Source: Epiperipatus broadwayi
Taxonomy: Eukaryota > Onychophora > Udeonychophora > Euonychophora > Peripatidae
Reading direction: 5' to 3'
Assembly: GCA_028023455.1 (NCBI GenBank)
Contig: JAQFVV010000014.1
Coordinates: 2,483,336-2,547,335 of the forward strand
Length of the DNA: 64,000 nt
Below are positions 50,568 through 62,012 of this stretch, one piece after another. The translations under genes and the position numbers were made by a program. Within the stretch, counting starts at the first letter, position 1. Each line of letters begins with the position of its first letter. The notes beneath the pieces are model-generated. The model saw only the letters and a program-made list of their open reading frames with translations. It did not search any database and was not told the origin of the DNA.

Positions 50568-50941
50568 TTACCAATCTGTTTGTTTCTAGTAAATATATTA
50601 TGCGGAAGACTTTCCTAACAGATATGTGTTAACTTTTATAAAATAATTATAAATTTTCAGAAAATGTAATACAAAATGTCAAATCATTTTAAAATTCTGC
50701 AATCAGGAAATAGTTCTGAATAAAAATAACATAGTTAAAAGATTATTAGATCATTAGGCTTTATAATAATACATTTACATAGTTCAAAGATATAAATATG
50801 TTTTTAAAAAATATTATTTGATTAACCTTCCTATCCAAGAAAAGTAATATAAAGTGATATTCTCATTAATTGTGATTATTTATCATAGAATAATATTATT
50901 AAAGTTGAATGGGAGTCTAATTCCATAAAACTGCTGTTTAT

Positions 50942-50944
<3 letters not shown>
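50568..50944. other. Intronic DNA, nothing recognised
   Basis: AT-rich, with no motif seen. Confidence 0.5.

Positions 50945-51005
<61 letters not shown>
50945..51005. repeat. (TA)n microsatellite
   Basis: About 60 bp of TA followed by a poly-A run. Confidence 0.97.
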
Positions 51006-51011
<6 letters not shown>

Positions 51012-51239
51012 AAAAAAATACAATAATAATAAAAAAACAAAATACCAGACTCAACTATCATATCGTTCTTACAATTTATCTTTACAACTACATAATAGTT
51101 AATACTATTATATATTGTTTAAAATATTGTTACTTTTATTATTTATTGTTTAATAATTATATATATTTTATTATAATTGGAATACAGACATTGATTAATA
51201 ATTTATATATATATATATATAAATAATAAATAAAGTACA

Positions 51240-52800
51240 TGTATATTTTATATCCCTGAAGTTTAGATATAATTATAGGGGCTTTGAACCCATGCTTTCA
51301 AGCTCTTTTCAACTATCCAGTATATCTTATACAGCTAATACCCATGACCACACACATGTGAAAAAGATAAATGATACCCAATATATGTATTTCATGTTGA
51401 ATCAGCACTCATCAGTTAGTCCAGATCAACATCTCCCATATATAGCAAATTTTCAAACTTTAATGGTCAGGCTTCAATCTACTCCACTATCCAACCCTTC
51501 AGCCCTCCATACTATTGAAAATCTGGTGAGAGAATGCACAAATTCCTTGATGTTCCTAATATTATTGTCATGCCCATGTTGACCTTAAAGTCATTCTGAC
51601 CCTTCATATATAGGACCTTGTCCATTTAAATACACAAATGAGAATTGGGCAGGATACATACTGAATTTATAATATTTAAATATGGATATACTCTATATCC
51701 TTGGAGTTTAGATGTAATTATAGGGAAATTGAACCCAGATTTTTAAGCTCTCTTCAGCTAGCCAATCTATCTCATTCAACTGATACACATGACCACACAT
51801 ATGTGAAAAAGATAAATGAACTCTAATATTTCATGCTGACCCAGAAAATATCATTTTCTCCAAATCATCATCTCCCATACATATATATAATCAGTATTCA
51901 GTTTATATTACCTCTAAACTCTAGGGATATAAAATATATTATATAATACTCAATTATCTAAGCACTTTACTACTTTTACAATGCTTTATTTTCCACCCTT
52001 TTCTACAGTTTACAGTTTCAATTGCCCCAGCAATCTTCTTCAGAACATTGTCCAAGCTCTATTTCCAGTATTCCTTTATCTTTTTCAAGAAGTATATTAA
52101 CTATGGTATACATTTGGCAATGCAATAAGAAGGGGTAGTTATACTTCTTGAAGAAGATAAAGGAATACTGGAAGTAGAGCTTGGATAATGTTTTGAAGAC
52201 GATTTCTGTGGCAATCAAAACTGTCAACTGTAGGAAAGGGTGGAAAATAAAGCATAGTAAAAGTAGTAAAATGCTTGGACAATTGAGTATTATATGGTAT
52301 TAATTTGGCAATGCAATAGGAAAGAGTAGTCATTATACTTCTTGAAGAAGATATAAAATATATTTGTATTTAAATATTAAAGATTCAGCTTGTATCCTGC
52401 TCATCCCTTTTCTAGGTATTTAAATGAACAAAATCCTATACATGAGGAATCAGAAAAGTCAATGTGGGCATAACAATAATATTGGCATCATCAAGGGATT
52501 CAATCACTCCATCATCAGATTTTCAGTGTTAAAGAAGGTTAAGAGTTGCTTAGTGGAGTAGAATGAATCCTGTCTATTAAAGTTTGAAGATTTGTTATTC
52601 TAATATAAAACCGAGCACGGTTTATATATACTTGTCGGAGATCATGATCAGGACCAACTGATAAGTACTGGTTCAGATGAAATACATATATTAGAGTTTA
52701 TTTCCTTTTTTCACATGTATGTAGTCATGTATATCGGTTGTATAAGATAGATTGGATAGCTGATTAGAGCTTGAAAGTCTGGGTTCAAACCCCTATAAAT
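51240..52800. mobile_element. Compound foldback element with tRNA-like ends
   Basis: The outer left part (about 51240-51660) and outer right part (about 52380-52800) are inverted partners. For example, the CATGACCACACACATGTGAAAA region pairs with TTTTTTCACATGTATGTAGTCATG, and CACAAATTCCTTGATG pairs with CATCAAGGGATT. A second, direct copy of the left end occurs at 51690-51900. An inner palindrome spans about 51950-52360, with GAACATTGTCCAAGCTC against GAGCTTGGATAATGTT. The outer ends look like tRNA genes, with GGGTTCAAACCCC at 52780. No protein is encoded. Confidence 0.78.
52730..52796 (+). repeat. tRNA-like promoter sequence (A box and B box)
   Basis: GGATAGCTGATTAGAGC resembles an RNA polymerase III A box, and GGGTTCAAACCCC about 20 bp later is a good B box. 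Complementary versions lie at 51280 (GGCTTTGAACCCATG) and 51726 (AATTGAACCCAGA). The spacing is shorter than in a real tRNA and there is no cloverleaf, so this is a tRNA-derived SINE-like piece rather than a tRNA gene. Confidence 0.6.
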
Positions 52801-55800
52801 ATATATATATATATATAGTTTTACATAAAATATTTTAGAAATGTGTAAATTCTTTACTGATTAGGGAGTGACAATTTACTATTTATTCTATTCCTTAACA
52901 ATATATTTTATGCTTATTTAATCAAAAAGATGCAGCTGCCATATTCACATTCCTCTACTAGTGTCTGGATATCAGTCTTTATTAATAAAGATTTCTCAGT
53001 TGCACCACTCATGCACAACTCACCATTATTTTCATGACATTATCCAAGCTAATAATTTTAAATCCAATCTCCTTCAGTCTTTCAATCCAAGGCAACTTGC
53101 TTGTGTAACTGATCTTAGTTATATACTAATACTAATAGGATAATAACTAATGTGCTCAGCTTTCTGACAATGTCAGTATTGGAAGTAGTGTTCACTTATA
53201 AATATGAAGATATAATTTAAATAAATACATAATTTTTTTTATGTGTATAATAATAGTAACTAAAAATTACCATTTATTTTATCTATGCTCTTACAAATTT
53301 TATTTTTAAAAATGCTATGCAGGTGTTTTCTTGCTTTTTTGCATGTATTTTTTGAAATAGAGTCACTGTTCATAGTTAAATTTTGATGCATGCTTGAAAA
53401 GTAAATTATTTTCCTTAGCATAATACAAAGACAATGTATATTATTTTCAGTTTCATGACATTATTTTAATACTCATATATAGTGATAACAATTGTGTAGT
53501 ATTTATTTTAGGTAATTTTAAAGCTAAAAGTTTTTTTTTTTTTTTTTAATATTATAATTAATTAATAATCTATTTATTTTGTAATTAAACTTTTTTTTCT
53601 TGATATATATTGGGAGTGTACAAAATGTCATTATGTCCACAAAATTATAAAGTTTATCCATATTATGGTAGCCAGTATGAGAGTGCTACTAGGCATATAG
53701 CTTAGCACTAAATTGAGAAGATTCTTCAATGATCATAATGATTGTTTATTTATGTATTATGGCCACATATTTTAAGGTGTAATCTTATGCACACTCTAAT
53801 AATTATGATTTTATGTTCTTCCCAGAAGACATAAGAACTGTTAATTCTATAATTAAATTAATACAAGAGGCACTCAAGTATGGCTTTAATAATCTTTATT
53901 ATACTCTATTTTTGTTACTACCTCCTTTCCCAATTCTCCCTTCATAGCACTCCAAACTGATTCTGTCCATTTTCAAGGGAAAATATCCCCACAAATTTAA
54001 CTCAATCAATTACTAATTTAATAATGATCCTATTATTTAACATTTTGTAACTTTTCCTGAGGAAATGCACCATCACAATCCTATGACCGACAATAGCCCA
54101 AATTTATTATGAGGACCCTGTTGAAATAGGGTGAACCTTAAGGCAATTTAATATTAGAGGGAGTAGTATTATGCTCCACTCCATCCCTCTCTTTTCACTT
54201 GATAAATAATTTTATAATTATCATTAATGGATGGTGTCAGTTTCCATGTATTTGCTTATGACCAAAAATTTTAATTCAATTTTACCTCCACCCAGTATTT
54301 GTCTTTCAAGATTGAGTAGTTAACATTTTGAGAATCTAACTTATACAAATGTTTGAGTACAACAAAGTTGAATAAAAATATAGATAATCAAATACATAAA
54401 AAAATAATATGGCAACATAATCCCTTTTTTGATTCGGTCAAAGATAATATGATAAATCCCTATTCAAAATCCCATACTTTGTTGTTGAAACTTTTAATGT
54501 GAGTCTAGATTGCTAATTAGAATAAAAGTTCATTTAATCAACAGTTTATATTTATCCTGGTTGATCAGCTGTTAAACTTTTAGCATGAGAGTACAGTCCA
54601 TGTGTGATCTTGGTTTCTAACTTCTGATATGAATCTTTTTTGTCCTTTGACTCCTGAATACATCCTCACCTAGCTGGCTTGCTGCATACTTTTCATGACT
54701 TGAAATCACTTTGGTAGCTCCAGGTGTGGCTGGGAGATTCTTTTCCCTGGTGAGGGAAGTCATTTATGTCCTCTACCCAGAGAAACTTTTTCATAGTGAT
54801 GTATATTAACACTTTAATGAAAAAGTTCTTAATAATCAAATAAAAGAAAACTGCAATTTATACGTTTTTCTGTGAACAGGATTCACACTTTTATGGTTTA
54901 TTTTTAGCTACATTTTTTGATCAGTTATACAATGTATAATTGATAATCTTTAACAATATTTTTAACAAATACATTTTGTAGCTTGAGTTTCAACAATAGA
55001 GTTAATTGTGAATCTCTCTAATTCCCCTAACCTACATTTTTCCAAGAAACACACACAAAATAAAATGTATATATATATATTTTTCAAGACACTATATAAT
55101 TAATTTAAATAAATTGAAAGAAAATCCAATGAAGAAATCCTGATTTCTTCATGAGAGAAAAAAACTTTAAATGATTTAATGAAACTAATATATTTTTATA
55201 AATTCTTCCTATAAACTACAGACATTTTACTAAATTATATATATATATATGAGATGGCAGAAAATACCATCTCATATATATTGAGACTAATAGCTTCAAT
55301 CTAAAAAATTAATGGAAGAAATCATTCAAAAAAAATTATAAAGCAAAGTTATATCATTAGTTTTCTTCACATGTCCAACTCCCTAAAATTTTTTGCAGAT
55401 ATAAGGACATGATATCAGAAAAAAAATTAAATCCACAACTTTTACCTTAATTGCAAATGTTCAAAAGGATGAATGAAAGTGTATGTGACATTGAAACAAT
55501 ATAAATATATACATACCAGCAAATTAATATATTCATTTATTATAAATAAAATTTTACTATCAATAATAAATAAACTATTTTCAAAAAAAAACAGTAAATA
55601 AAACATTTTAATCCACTATTTTTATTTAAAGCAATATATATTATTAAACTATGAATAGTAAAATTATTATTTGTTTTAATGTAAAACAACAAGATTTTGA
55701 AGTGATAAGAACAATAAGAGATAAAATTTAAAATATTTTGTGTTAATGAATTATCTATGAACACCATGGCAGACTAAAATTAGCATTGCGAAATTAGGTG

Positions 55801-56018
55801 AATACTCCTATTTTTTATTAATTTTACTTCCAAGGAACAAGGGAAAGATGGCTGAGGTTTTAAACTTTTCTCTTTCTCTTAATTAACCTACAAATGTCCC
55901 ATTGCCAATACAATTGAAAACAATTAAAAACATGGATTAAACTAATGCAGTTCAAATTATTGATTGATATTATTAATGTTTTGCATTTGTTTGAAGGTTT
56001 GTGGTAATGGTATTTTAG
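52801..56018. other. Intronic DNA, no gene resolved
   Basis: The patches at 54050-54240 and 54560-54810 are less AT-rich than their surroundings and may be old repeats. A small hairpin around 55235-55275, ATATATATATGAGATGG...CCATCTCATATATA, is visible. No domain or tRNA box was recognised. Confidence 0.45.
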
Positions 56019-56158
56019 TATTTGTTATGTGTTGGACTATTTCCATCATCTATCATTAAATATTGAATGATGTTAGAATAATTTGAAGCTTCATTTGAAC
56101 TTTCCAATTACATTAAACTTTTAGTAATAGCACACAGATTAGTATATAATATTTCATT
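56019..56158. repeat. Dispersed repeat, family G, partial copy
   Basis: CTATTTCCATCATCTA, then TTCATTTGAACTTTCCAATTACATT and TTAGTAATAGCACACAG, match 58661-58765 in order. It ends just before the SINE-like sequence. Confidence 0.65.
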
Positions 56159-56189
56159 GGTACTATTATCTTCTTTTTTTTCAGATGTT

Positions 56190-56300
56190 GCTGGTCTGAT
56201 CAGTAACAGTACTAGCATGGGAATCAAACTTGTATCTCTAGATTTTGAATATTGAATTGTTAAGTAATTCTCTAACCAACTGAGCTATTTTGTTAAAGGT
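56190..56300 (-). mobile_element. tRNA-derived SINE-like sequence
   Basis: On the minus strand, TAGCTCAGTTGGTTAGAGA (rc of 56269-56287) is an A box nearly identical to those of tRNA genes. AGTTTGATTCCC (rc of 56219-56230) follows about 40 bp later as a B box. The acceptor stem does not pair well and no clear anticodon loop is evident, so a SINE head or decayed tRNA pseudogene is more likely than a functional tRNA. Its tail could not be delimited. Confidence 0.7.
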
Positions 56301-56849
56301 CACTGTCAGTAGAAATTTCATATACCTATCTATGAGGGTCCTCCTGATTTCCTTACTTTTTCCTAAGAACAAAATTAATTAATGCCTTCCAGACATTATG
56401 CATTATGTATTGTCACACTAGGTTGACTTATGGGATTATTTGATGTCATGTGAGCAATTTCTTTGACTCTTCCGTGTACTTTTTGTTTCCTATCCAATAA
56501 CTTTTCTAATCATCAATTTGGGTACTTTAAGTTACTTTTTGTGGGATGACTGGGCTTGCCAATATACATCCTTCTACATTCATAAGTTATTTCATAGATG
56601 CTATTTTTGTTTTGCAACATTTCATTTTAAATTTTATAGATGTTAGAATTTCTCATGGGATGGTGATTCTATAAAGCTGTTCTGATGTTATATTGATTGC
56701 AAATTTTCTTTGTTTTGTCTGCTATCTCTAGTATGAACAGATACACTTTAGTACCAATAATTGTATTTTTAATGAGTCTATTATTTGTTTAAGGTTTTCT
56801 TAATGACAGCTAATGGATAACTTCTTTGTGATGATTTGAACTATATAGA

Positions 56850-57640
56850 TCTTTTCTTTTTCCAAATCATTGGTTTCTGAACAAATTTCTTTTGCTTTGT
56901 TCTATAGTGATAGTATAATTCGATATGAATTCTCATTTTGTTTTGGATTTGTAGATTATGACAATGCATTTGATTCTATTAGCATTTCTATTATCATTAA
57001 AGTATTGTTTCATCAAGGTATTGACCTTGGATATAGTTATATCCTGAAGAATATTTTATCAAAAATCAAGAGCAGTGATTAAATGATACTCTTATATTTT
57101 TATGAATATTTATCAGAATGTGATAGCCATAATTCCATATTTCCACAATTTTTACAACACTTTTACAAAAAGCATTATTCAAATTAAAATGGGAAACTAA
57201 GAGAGTAAAAAGTAAAAGGAAATTATTTAAATCATTTTGATTTTGAAATTGATATGATTATTTTTGCAAATAATGTTTTTGAGCTTCAGGAAATGTTACA
57301 AAAGTTACCAAAGAAAGTAAGAAAGTAAAACTAAAAATTAATACTAAAAATCTTACATAATATTTATTGGATTTTTTCAAAAGAATAAAATAAGGATTGA
57401 TAATCATCAGTTTAAAAAAGTTAACAACTATGAATATTTTGATCAGATTATTAATACAGAGGATGAATTTAATCAAGAAATTAGTTTTGACTAATACTTT
57501 TGAAAGAAATAATATTTAAATGAAATATACCTATATGTTTAAAACAAAAAGTAATTAATAGATATGTTTTGTCAATTTTTACTTATGGATTTGAGACTTG
57601 AATAGTTAAAAGAAGAGCAAAACGAATTAGAAGTAGCTAA
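56850..57640 (+). pseudogene. RTE reverse transcriptase fragment (copy 3)
   Basis: The frame at 56870-57082 reads SEQISF at its start and then FCFGFVDYDNAFDSI, a core RT motif (usually FVDYEKAFDS), followed by LFHQGID and YILKNI. Further along, the catalytic box region is present as an altered IDMIIFANN (57250-57275), and FFQKNKIRID and IINTED-like parts continue to YGFET near 57590. Several frameshifts and stops interrupt it. It starts at the same protein position as the 3' part of the copy at 59099-60141. Confidence 0.75.
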
Positions 57641-58660
57641 TGTGAAAAAAAAACATCCTTTTTTAAAAATAAAAAAAAAATGATTTAAAAATTCATTTAA
57701 AATCCTTAGGCTGATATGGAAAAAATAAGTGATTGTGTATAATAACATTACAGCTTTACTGAAAATATTTTATCAGTAATTCTTCTTTGGTGTTTTATCA
57801 GTGTGTAACAGTATTTTTGTGTGGATGTGAATTGTACTTTTTATTCCAATAAATATTTTTATTGGTTATGTTATAACAACTATAATAGAAAATTTCCTTC
57901 ATATAATTTTAAATCACTAAGTAAAAGATTTTTAAATGGGAGCTAGTATTAATTTTTTGTTTTCTCTTATTAAATTTTTGAATGTAGGTTTACCATCCCC
58001 GGTAATTTGATTTTTATTCTATCACGTTACATAAAGCAGAGTGTAAAAATAAGATGGTATTAATGGGATAATTATAGGATCTCCAATTACCATAAAATAA
58101 CAGTAAAATCTTACCAGATCATATATTATAAAAACAAAATATTTATTTTAATTTCAAACAAGCACAAATTAATCTTGGGGGTCATTTATTTGTCTTTTAT
58201 TGTATCTTTATTTATATGAATTTAAAAAGAATGGTGAAGTGTGGAGGTTTTTTAATATATCTACAAGGATATTACACATGGGAAAGAGAAAGGTGAATAA
58301 CTCCGTGTGTGTATATCTTTAGAATTAAAAAATCAGATATATGAATCTTTAACTGAGGTTTAAAGTTTATTAATCTCTAGTTTATAAAATGATTAATAAT
58401 AATCATTATTGTATTTTATCTGAGATGGATGGTGTCAAAGTGGTGAGTGGAGTGTGTTTGACAATGGTCAATAAAAATGTAAGATTTTAAAAATGTATTA
58501 TATAATTTTAATGATTTTTAACTCTGTCCACCAGCAAAAAAATAATATATTGGCATTCATTACAACAAAATAAATTATTGATGATGTAAGAATAGCAAGT
58601 AAATAATTTTGTGCTCAAATAAGAGAACAAATGTAATTATCTTGTATTTATATATTGTAC
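57641..58660. other. Intronic DNA, nothing recognised
   Basis: AT-rich. No repeat or coding motif was resolved. Confidence 0.5.
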
Positions 58661-58835
58661 TATTTCCATCTTCTAATATTAAGTATTGATTGGCTTTAGA
58701 AAAATGAAACTTTATTTAAATTTTCAACTACATTCAACAGTTAGTAATAGCCACAGGTTAACATACGCCTATAATAACCTGTGTGCAATTGGAAAATTTG
58801 AATAAAGTTATTTTTTTTCTAAATACAGTATATTC
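58661..58835. mobile_element. Palindromic element of family G
   Basis: The left arm, TTTAGAAAAATGAAACTTTA then TTTAAATTTTCAA...CACAGGTTA, pairs with the right arm, TAACCTGTGTGCAATTGGAA then AATTTGAATAAAGTTATTTT. The left part continues into homology with 56019-56158. It looks like a diverged foldback MITE. Confidence 0.6.
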
Positions 58836-58997
58836 AATAGTCATACAGGAAAACACAAATATAATTATCTGTTTATTTTTTAGGAAAACAATTAGATATT
58901 ATTTTCTCCTTAACATTGGTATTAGTTAAATATCAGAATATTACAAGGTATGAAGCGTAAAGAAAAAATACAAAACTCAACTGCAAATAAATAATTG

Positions 58998-58998
<1 letters not shown>

Positions 58999-59081
<83 letters not shown>
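58999..59081. repeat. (TA)n microsatellite
   Basis: About 82 bp of TA, close to the 3' end of an RTE insertion at 59099. Confidence 0.97.
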
Positions 59082-59082
<1 letters not shown>

Positions 59083-59098
59083 AACACATAACACGACT

Positions 59099-60141
59099 TT
59101 TATCATCATCAACCATTATCAATCCACTGCAAGATTAAGGTTTCTCCAAGTTCAATCCATCTTCTCTGATCTTTAACTTCTCTTCTAGCAATATGTCCAG
59201 CCCAACTCCACTTCAGTCTTCTATTTTTTCAGTGAGGTCAATAAAACCTGTTTGTTTTATTACCCATATGTTGCATTTTTGATCTCTTCTTGTTACTTCC
59301 AACATTAATCTCTCCATACTTCTTTGAGTGGTCTGAAGTCTCTCTATTGCTCTCGTATTAAGTATTCAAGTCTCAGATCCATAAATAAGAACTGGTAAAC
59401 ACATTTATTTCAAACTTTCCTATTCAAACACATAGGCATATTTCTTTTTAGTATGAAGTTATTTCTACCAAAAGCACTCCAAACAATTTTCATTCTATGA
59501 TTAATTTCATCCATTATGTTTCCATCTGTATTAATAATCTGACCAAGGTATTTGGAGCTGTTAACTTCTAACTCATCATAATCAATCTTTATTTTTATAT
59601 TTTGAGAAAATTCATTAAACATTACATTAGTCTTTTTAACATTTATCTTTATTCCTACTTTCATCTGATAACTCCTGTAACATTTCCTGCAACTATAAAG
59701 CATTATTTGCAAAAACAACCATATCATCTGCAAAGTCTAAATGACTTAAATAATCTCCATTTGCTTTCACTCTTTTAGCTTCCCATTTTAGTCCACAAAA
59801 TACTTATTGCAGCATTACTGCAAAAAGTTTTGGGGATATGGAGTCACCATGTCTTACACCCTTCTCAATGTTGACTTTCCTAGTATCATTATGTTATCTA
59901 ATTGTTGTTGTTGCATTTTTATAAATATTCTTTAAAATATGACAATATCCTGGATCTATACCTTAATGATCCAGTGTTTTAATCACTGAAGAAATGTTTA
60001 TAGAATGAAATGCCTTTTCATAATCTACAAATCCAAAGCATAATGGTGACCCATATTCATTTGTCTTTTCTATAACTTCTCTCAATACCTAGATATGATC
60101 TACTATACTAAAACCACTTTTAAATCCAGCTTGTTCTCTTC
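59099..60141 (-). pseudogene. RTE copy 2, reverse transcriptase core to 3' end
   Basis: Reading leftward from 60141: EQAGFKSGFS, then YGSPLCFGFVDYEKAF, then GIDPGY and HILKN. Next come GVRHGDSISPKLF (59830-59875) and the catalytic FADDMVVFANNA (near 59730), with both catalytic aspartates kept. The frame at 59410-59733 continues through VKKTNVMFNEF, SSKYLGQIINTDG, EINHRMKIVWSAFGRNN. The 3' region near 59160-59220 and the TCATCATC-type tail follow. A few stops remain. It is the best-preserved RTE catalytic region in the window. Confidence 0.85.
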
Positions 60142-61425
60142 ATTCGTGGAAATAGTGATGAAGTAGTAGAAGATTTTTATATGGATGTACAAAAGGCTTT
60201 TGATCAGAAAATTATTATAGGAGACTTTAATGCTAGAATTGGTAAACAAATGAAAGATGAAAGTGATGTAGGTAATTTTGGTTATGGTAATAGAAATGAG
60301 AAAAGGCATAGACTTGTGGAGTTTGCAGAAAAAGAAAAACTTTATATTATGCATTCTTTTTTTGAGAAAAATGTTAAAAGGAAATGGACATGGATGCATA
60401 CAACTGAATATACAGCAGAATTGGATTATATTTTGACTAACAGAAAATACATATTTTAAGATTGTATAATGTTCTTAATAAAGTTAACACAGGTGTGATC
60501 ATCGATTAATAAGATGTAAGATATGTGTTAATGCAAAACTAGAGAGACAAAAATTATTAAGAAAAGCAATATTTACAGTTGATATTCCTAATCTTCAGAA
60601 ACATTATAATGAATTTAAATTAGAACTTACAAATCAGTTTTAAGTATTAGTAGATTTTGAACATGATTCAGATTTGAATGAAATTAATAAGAAAATAACT
60701 GATACACTTTTAAAAACTGCAACAAAGATAGCTGGTAGAAAAAGCAGCAATTCACCAAGAAAATTTCTATTGAGACTAGAGAATGTATGAAGAAAAGAAG
60801 GAATAAGAAGATATACAAAAATGATACATTAAAAAGGATTGAGTATCTCAAATTTTGTAAAATGGTGCTGAAAAGAGATGAAAATGATATAAGAAAATAT
60901 AACTGTGAACTAGCAAGGAAAGTTGTAGAAGTGACTAAAAGTCTCAAAAGTGTAAAACAGCAATTTGGTATTGGTAGTAAGTTTATATCTGCAATAAAAA
61001 AAAAGAGATGAAATTATTACTAAAAAGAGAGATGACATTATGAAATGGGTCGAAGACTTCTATCAAGAATTATATAGTAATAAAGAACAAGTACCTCCTA
61101 TATCTATTATATATTCTGAATTGCCCAGAATTTTAAATGAAGAAGTGAGACATGCAATTAAATTTATGAAGAAAGGAAAGACTCCAGGTAATGATGGAAT
61201 TATAATTGATATATTAAAAAAAGCAGGTGAAGAAATAGAAAAAAATTTAGCAAAGTTATATACCAAATGTCTAAGTGATAAAGATGTACCAGATGATTCG
61301 AAGAATGCAGTATTAATATTTAAAAAGGTGTTAATGAAGAAATTAAAAATTACAGACCTATCAGCCTTTTATCACTTTTATACAAAATTTTTACTAAGAT
61401 AATTACAAGACTTTACCTAAAATTA
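60142..61425 (+). pseudogene. RTE copy 2, endonuclease and RT start, inverted
   Basis: The frame at 60181-60459 contains IIIGDFNARIG, FGYGNRNEKRHRLVEFAEK and KWTWMH, then ELDYILTN. These are the endonuclease GDFNA and DYI motifs. SDHR is lost near 60500. After several breaks, 61040-61402 reads FYQELYSNKEQ, LPRILNEEVRHAIKFMKKGK, PGNDGIIIDILKKAGE and VPDDSKNAVLIFKK, then KITDLSAF (normally NYRPIS). This is the N-terminal RT region. It stops being RTE-like at about 61425, where an unrelated repeat begins. Confidence 0.85.
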
Positions 61426-61810
61426 AATATTCCAGCAATGTTTCCTGAATCACTATTCTAATTAGAGTGAAACCTCTTCTCTATTACCACTGAGATCTTA
61501 AGTATTCAGAACAATGTAAACAACAGATACAAACAAACAGAGACAATTAAAAACTGATTAGCAATCATCATTTCATTTTACTTTTACAAAGTCAGATTAA
61601 TTAAGAATGATTTTTAATATAACCTTCCAAATTAACTATATATAATCCAGTGCCCAATTTTATAATGAGAATCAAATATGGAAAACATGAACTCATCTAA
61701 TGTTTCATATTCCAGTAATGTTCCCTGTAACACAAATCTCAATTTAAGTATCCAGAGGGAAAAAATCAACTTTTTCTACCACTACTAAGATTTTAAGTAG
61801 TCTTGTACTG
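61426..61810. repeat. Diverged direct repeat, period about 281 bp
   Basis: TATTCCAGCAATGTTTCCTG and ATTACCACTGAGATCTTAAG (61427-61505) recur as TATTCCAGTAATGTTCCCTG and CTACCACTACTAAGATTTTAAG (61708-61800). The RTE insertion ends at the start of the first unit. Confidence 0.65.
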
Positions 61811-61973
61811 TTCACTAAGGTTGTTTATATTTCTTTATTCAATCACAGAATCAATGCAGAAATTGTTTAAATTTGTCATTCTACCACTGCCATAGTATAC
61901 AATGAGAAATCATATTTGTGCAATTAATATACTGATTTATTCATTACATTAGAATTGGGGTGTTTTTTTCCAG
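61811..61973. other. Intronic DNA with a good acceptor at its end
   Basis: No repeat is seen. It ends GGGGTGTTTTTTTCCAG, a strong polypyrimidine tract and acceptor. Confidence 0.5.
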
Positions 61974-62012
61974 AAGCTACTTTTGATGAGAGACTTAGAG
62001 AATGTTTTGCAG
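61974..62012 (+). CDS. BRIP1: Candidate BRIP1 micro-exon (tentative)
   Basis: Thirty-nine bases lie between the acceptor TTTTTTTCCAG and a weak donor, GCAG|GTTTTT. Taken in the phase left by the 49421-49547 exon, they read EATFDERLRECFA and leave in phase 1 again. The position in the protein would be the variable linker before motif V, so lack of similarity is neither support nor refutation. Chance cannot be excluded because the segment is so short. Confidence 0.3.

Larger units (their letters stand above)
59099..61425 (-). mobile_element. RTE insertion with 5' inversion (copy 2)
   Basis: The 3' half lies on the minus strand (60141 down to the tail TGATGATGATAAA at 59099). The 5' half lies on the + strand (60142 to about 61425). 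The two meet at 60141. The 5' half ends in protein sequence just before the point where the 3' half begins, so both derive from one contiguous stretch, with the 5' part flipped. That is the arrangement produced by twin priming. The copy is 5'-truncated inside the endonuclease. Confidence 0.85.

Noticed and set aside
53826-53877. Possible exon after CTTCCCAG reading EDIRTVNSIIKLIQEAL with a GTATGG donor
   Set aside because: No similarity to FANCJ at the expected place, and short open stretches with AG/GT borders are common by chance in this DNA.
56190-56300. Functional tRNA gene on the minus strand
   Set aside because: The A and B boxes are good but stems do not pair into a cloverleaf and no clear anticodon loop is seen. 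A SINE-like or pseudogene origin is more likely.
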